From NCBI GenBank assembly GCA_022614795.1, contig JAKEHX010000180.1, positions 1 through 8,644 of the forward strand: a DNA stretch of 8,644 bases, in the 5' to 3' direction. Positions 5,843 through 8,644 of the stretch are shown here, piece after piece. This stretch comes from Planctomycetaceae bacterium (lineage in GTDB: Bacteria; Planctomycetota; Planctomycetia; Pirellulales; Pirellulaceae). The notes under the pieces were generated by a model that was given only the letters and a program-made list of their open reading frames with translations, was not told the origin of the DNA and did no database searches. Every line of letters begins with the position of its first letter. Position 1 is the stretch's first letter. The position numbers and the translations under genes are program-made.

Positions 5843-6997
5843 TCACTTGCGCACGGCCGTCGTCAGCGGCGTCACTGGCTCGGGGACGACGCGGCCCTGG
5901 GCCTCGGCGAGTTTGCATGTTCGCAACCGCGGCAGGACGTAGCGTGCGAAGAGGTCGCACTCCTGCCGATGGGGATAGCCCGACAGGATGAATGCCCGCA
6001 TGCCCATGTCGATATACCGCTGGAGCTTGCCATGCACCTGATCCGGATCGCCCACGATCGCACTGGCACAGCCGCTGCGGGCTCGGCCGATGCCCGACCA
6101 GATGAGCGGCTCGATGTAGCCCTCGCAGTCGGCGGCCTCTCGCAGCGCATCCTGCCGCAGGACGCCGGCCGAGCGCGAATCCTGCGAGCGGTGCTTGATT
6201 TGCTGGCCCATGGCGTCGTCGAGCTTCGAGACCAGCCGCTCGGCGGCCGCCTTGGCCTCACGCTCGGTCTCGCGGACAATCACGTGAATTCGCAGTCCGA
6301 AATCGATGGTCCGGCCAAAGCGGGCGGCGCGCCGCGCCAGGTCGCGCATCGTCTCGGCCAGGAGCGGCTCGGTCTCGGGCCACATCAGGAACACGTCGCA
6401 GTAGCGGGCGCACAGCTCGCGGGCCGGCTCCGACGTGCCGCCAAAATAGAGGAGCGGCCCGCCGCCTTGCTGGTACGGCTTGACGGGGTCGGCGGGCAGG
6501 TCGAATTGATAGTACCTGCCGCGGTAGGCGATGCGGTCCTGCGTCCACCCCTGCTTGAGCACCTCGATCACCTCGCGCGAGCGATCGTACCGCTCGTCGG
6601 AGCCCATCGCCGTGCCCGGCAAGTCGGACGAGATGATGTTGATCGTCAGCCGGCCGCGAAGCATGTGGTCGAGGCTGGCGATCGCCCGGCCGAGCATCGG
6701 CGGGTGATATTCGCCGCAGCGAACCGCCACCAGCAGCGAGATCCGGCTGGTGAGGGCCGCCATGCCGCCGGCAAAGACAAGCGTGTCCTGGCCAGGCACG
6801 AATCCGCTGGGGAGCAGGATGTTGCCAAAGCCGTGGCGCTCGGCGGCCAGGACGATCTCGCGGCAGTGGTCCCAACTGCTCCGCAGCCGGCCGTCGGGGA
6901 CGCCCAGGAACTCGTAATCGTCGGCGCACAGGGCGCTGAACCAGGCGACCTCGACGCCCGCCAGATCGGGCGAGCGGATCACAAGACCATCAGGCAT
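5843..6997 (-). CDS. LLM-class FMNH2-dependent monooxygenase, SsuD-like
   Basis: 384 aa, close to the 381 aa of E. coli SsuD, which uses FMNH2 and O2 to cleave sulfite from alkanesulfonates. The resemblance is specific: FGLRIHVIVRET (233-244) matches SsuD FGIRLHVIVRET. GIGRARSGCASAIVGD (302-317) matches its mobile loop, with R307 at the place of R297. SGYPH (339-343) carries the equivalent of Y331. R236 and H238 match R226 and H228. SsuD Cys54 is not conserved: the region reads PSGFVPGQDTL. PLLYFGGTS, NIISSDLPG and AVRCGEYHPPMLGRAIASLD are further family landmarks. The ATG at 6997 is chosen over a TTG at 7003 because GAGG (complement of 7004-7007) is 6 nt upstream of the ATG and would abut the TTG. 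No signal peptide, so cytoplasmic. It needs reduced flavin from a reductase not seen here. Alternatives are a sulfone, sulfoquinovose or other organosulfur monooxygenase. Confidence 0.9.
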   Translation of the reverse strand: MPDGLVIRSPDLAGVEVAWFSALCADDYEFLGVPDGRLRSSWDHCREIVLAAERHGFGNILLPSGFVPGQDTLVFAGGMAALTSRISLLVAVRCGEYHPPMLGRAIASLDHMLRGRLTINIISSDLPGTAMGSDERYDRSREVIEVLKQGWTQDRIAYRGRYYQFDLPADPVKPYQQGGGPLLYFGGTSEPARELCARYCDVFLMWPETEPLLAETMRDLARRAARFGRTIDFGLRIHVIVRETEREAKAAAERLVSKLDDAMGQQIKHRSQDSRSAGVLRQDALREAADCEGYIEPLIWSGIGRARSGCASAIVGDPDQVHGKLQRYIDMGMRAFILSGYPHRQECDLFARYVLPRLRTCKLAEAQGRVVPEPVTPLTTAVRK

Positions 6998-7036
6998 GGG
7001 CAACCTCGGCGCTGTATTTCTGACGGCGGGCTGCGC

Positions 7037-8386
7037 TTAAACGTCGCTCAGCCCGGCGACTGCCCAGCCCTGGCGATAGGTCCGGCGGAGATACTGGTTC
7101 GCTTCGGCGACGTTTGTGAAGCGCAGCTTTGCCGCGTCCCACTCGAGCGTCGTCTGCGGAAAGCGCGACGCCACGCCCCCCAGCAGGATCGACTCGGTGA
7201 GCGGCCCGGCATAGTCGAAGTTGGCCGAGGTCTGGCCGTTGCCGCGGACCGCTTCGACGAACTGATGCCAATGGTTGACCGGCTCCAGCGTCGGGCGGGC
7301 GTAGTCCTTGAACTTCTCTTCCGGCAGCAAGATCGGCATGGCAACGTGAGGCAGGACCATGATCCCTTTCTCGCCGAGGAAGATCGAACCCTGACCGGGC
7401 AATTCGGCCCTGCCAATCTGGGAGACAATGTCCGACGGCGGCCGCTGGTCACCGTCATACCAGGTGACCGCTACGGTCTTGCCGGCGGTGAATTTCGTTC
7501 CCGGAAACACGTAGTGCACGACCGCGTTATTGGCCCAGTTGTATTCGTTGGGCTTTTGCCCTTCGCTGCGGACCGAGAGCGGGGCCGTGAGGGCCAGCGC
7601 CTTGAACACCGGGTCGTAGATGTGGCAGCCCATGTCGCCGAACGTGCCGGTGCCGAAGTCGAGCCGCTTCCGCCAGTTGCCGGGGTGATAGTAGCCGCCG
7701 CCAATGAACGGCCGCTCGGCACAGACGCCCAGCCACAGGTCCCAGTTGAGGCTGGCCGGCGGCGTGTCCGCCGTTTCCGGCCGCGGGGTCGGATCGCCCC
7801 ACTTCTTGTTGCTCCAGGTGTGCACATCCTTGACCAGGCCGATCGCGCCATCCTGCACCAGCCGCACCGCCATGCGGTACTCGTTGTTGGAATGGACCTG
7901 AATTCCCATCTGGCTGACGAGCTTTTTCTCGCGGGCCACCTCGGCCAGCCGCCGCGATTCGAAGACATCGTGCGTGAGCGGCTTCTGGCAGTAGACGGCC
8001 AGGCCCCGCTGCAAGGCGCTCATGGCCATTGGGGCGTGCATGTGATCGGGCGTACCGACATTGACGCTGTCGAGGTTTTTGGCCTCCTTGTCGAGCATCT
8101 GGCGCCAGTCGCGATAGACGATCACGTCGGGAAAGCGGTCCTTGACCTTCTCGCCGCGCTCGGCATCGACATCGACGACGCAGCGGAGCTTGACGCTGGG
8201 ATGCCCGGCGATCGCCTGGTGGTCCGCGGCGGCCATTCCCGCCGCGCCGAAGCTGGCGTGGCGCACCGCTTCGCTGGGGGGCGCCGAGCGGAGCGTCCGC
8301 ACGAAAAACGGCAGCGAAATGCCGGCGGCGGCGGCTTGAGCGAGAAACTGGCGGCGGGAAGCGCGAGTGTGCGACGAACGAGGCAT
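7037..8386 (-). CDS. Tat-exported Gfo/Idh/MocA-family oxidoreductase
   Basis: 449 aa, longer than the cytoplasmic paralogue, with a twin-arginine signal: S10-R11-R12-Q13-F14-L15, then a hydrophobic AQAAAAGISLPFFV. Tat export carries folded proteins, which fits a periplasmic enzyme that leaves with NAD(P) already bound. The Rossmann motif is slightly degenerate: FGAAGMAAAD, with Ala52 where the third glycine usually sits. The E-K-P motif is replaced by Q134-K135-P136, keeping the lysine. The C-terminal domain has GDMGCH (250-255), with H255 the likely catalytic residue, and a final WHQFVEAVRG segment. The ATG at 8386 is preferred to an in-frame ATG at 8506 because it places the Tat motif at residue 10 and has AGGA (complement of 8395-8398) 8 nt upstream. 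It is the first gene of the four-gene operon, 39 bp before the monooxygenase. NAD-dependent glycosidases such as GH109 have this fold and export mode, so the activity may be hydrolytic. Confidence 0.92.
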   Translation of the reverse strand: MPRSSHTRASRRQFLAQAAAAGISLPFFVRTLRSAPPSEAVRHASFGAAGMAAADHQAIAGHPSVKLRCVVDVDAERGEKVKDRFPDVIVYRDWRQMLDKEAKNLDSVNVGTPDHMHAPMAMSALQRGLAVYCQKPLTHDVFESRRLAEVAREKKLVSQMGIQVHSNNEYRMAVRLVQDGAIGLVKDVHTWSNKKWGDPTPRPETADTPPASLNWDLWLGVCAERPFIGGGYYHPGNWRKRLDFGTGTFGDMGCHIYDPVFKALALTAPLSVRSEGQKPNEYNWANNAVVHYVFPGTKFTAGKTVAVTWYDGDQRPPSDIVSQIGRAELPGQGSIFLGEKGIMVLPHVAMPILLPEEKFKDYARPTLEPVNHWHQFVEAVRGNGQTSANFDYAGPLTESILLGGVASRFPQTTLEWDAAKLRFTNVAEANQYLRRTYRQGWAVAGLSDV

Positions 8387-8493
8387 GTGGGAAGTCCTGG
8401 CGGAGTTGACGGACGAAAGGAGCTTGTCGCCCGTTGTACCCGCGCAGGGAGCCAAAAGCGAGTTGCCCGAGGCGACAAAGACAGAGTAGGGAA

Positions 8494-8523
8494 CACTGAT
8501 CAACACTAATCAGCACTAATCGG
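8494..8523. repeat. Three tandem 10-bp repeats upstream of the operon
   Basis: Units CACTGATCAA (8494-8503), CACTAATCAG (8504-8513) and CACTAATCGG (8514-8523) are consecutive near-copies; on the minus strand each reads GATTAGTG plus two bases or close to it. They lie about 110 bp upstream of the first gene of the operon. No convincing -35/-10 pair was found around them. They resemble a short dispersed repeat I recall from planctomycete intergenic regions; a binding-site array is the alternative. Confidence 0.6.
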
Positions 8524-8582
8524 AAGGAGCCAGCTCGTTGCGATTAGGCAGGCCGTACCAAATAATCTACCTCTGCTCGTGC

Positions 8583-8632
8583 AGGGGCGTTTACGCCCCT
8601 TGGCGTGTTTTAGGCCCGGCGTTTACGCCGGG
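8583..8632. repeat. Tandem hairpins with identical TTTA loops
   Basis: AGGGGCG-TTTA-CGCCCCT (8583-8600) and CCCGGCG-TTTA-CGCCGGG (8615-8632) are two perfect 7-bp stems, both with a TTTA loop, separated by 14 bp. They share the core GGCGTTTACGCC or a one-base variant. No coding frame or poly-T tail accompanies them. They look like one unit of a palindromic intergenic repeat that may continue beyond the right edge. Confidence 0.65.
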
Positions 8633-8644
8633 TCGCCAGTAGCC

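Noticed and set aside
8387..8506. A 40-residue upstream extension of the Tat-exported oxidoreductase from an ATG at 8506
   Set aside because: It would bury the twin-arginine motif at residue 51. The ATG at 8386 has AGGA at good spacing, and the extension starts within the tandem repeats.
5969..8509. An 846-codon open frame on the plus strand, antisense to the monooxygenase and the Tat-exported oxidoreductase
   Set aside because: Low-complexity Arg/Ala/Gly/Asp/His-rich translation with no recognisable domain. The opposite strand holds two clear protein families, so it is an antisense shadow of high-GC genes.

Overview
The window is GC-rich DNA that looks chromosomal. It is most consistent with a member of the Planctomycetota, probably Pirellulales-like. 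The grounds are an arylsulfatase-family gene, a Tat-exported Gfo/Idh/MocA oxidoreductase, a secreted-type D-aminoacylase-like amidohydrolase, weak or variable ribosome binding sites, and several families of short palindromic repeats of the kind I recall as common in that phylum. The taxon is inferred; there is no rRNA or marker gene here. No tRNA, rRNA, CRISPR array, phage gene or transposase gene was seen.

Layout. Positions 1-1242 (minus) hold the first 414 codons of an N-acyl-D-amino-acid deacylase-type amidohydrolase, cut by the left edge. It diverges from a secreted sulfatase (1407-2933, plus). The 164 bp between them are mostly filled by a 102-bp element with 27-bp near-perfect inverted ends. 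A second, 54-bp palindromic repeat lies inside the sulfatase reading frame and adds exactly 18 codons. Positions 2934-3413 carry no convincing gene. They hold two identical-architecture palindromic operators 31 bp apart, then a good sigma70-type promoter pointing right with no evident gene behind it, then a zone with five GTTAAC hexamers and nested inverted repeats.

From 8386 leftward to 3414 run four minus-strand genes that look like one operon: a Tat-exported Gfo/Idh/MocA protein, an SsuD-like FMNH2-dependent monooxygenase of the luciferase-like (LLM) superfamily, a 12-TM MFS transporter, and a cytoplasmic Gfo/Idh/MocA protein. Junctions are 39 bp, 3 bp, and a 4-bp ATGA overlap. The right end (8387-8644) is the upstream region of this operon and contains two further repeat families.

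How the genes may work together (inference): the operon has the parts expected for exporting an NAD-dependent sugar-active enzyme, taking up a small product by MFS, and processing it with an SsuD-like monooxygenase and a second sugar oxidoreductase. SsuD-like enzymes remove sulfite from organosulfonates, and an SsuD-like enzyme opens sulfoquinovose in the sulfo-SMO pathway. Oxidative breakdown of a sulfonated sugar or related organosulfonate is therefore the most interesting candidate function. No flavin reductase is in the window and the substrate cannot be read from sequence. The neighbouring sulfatase, if related, would deal with sulfate esters.
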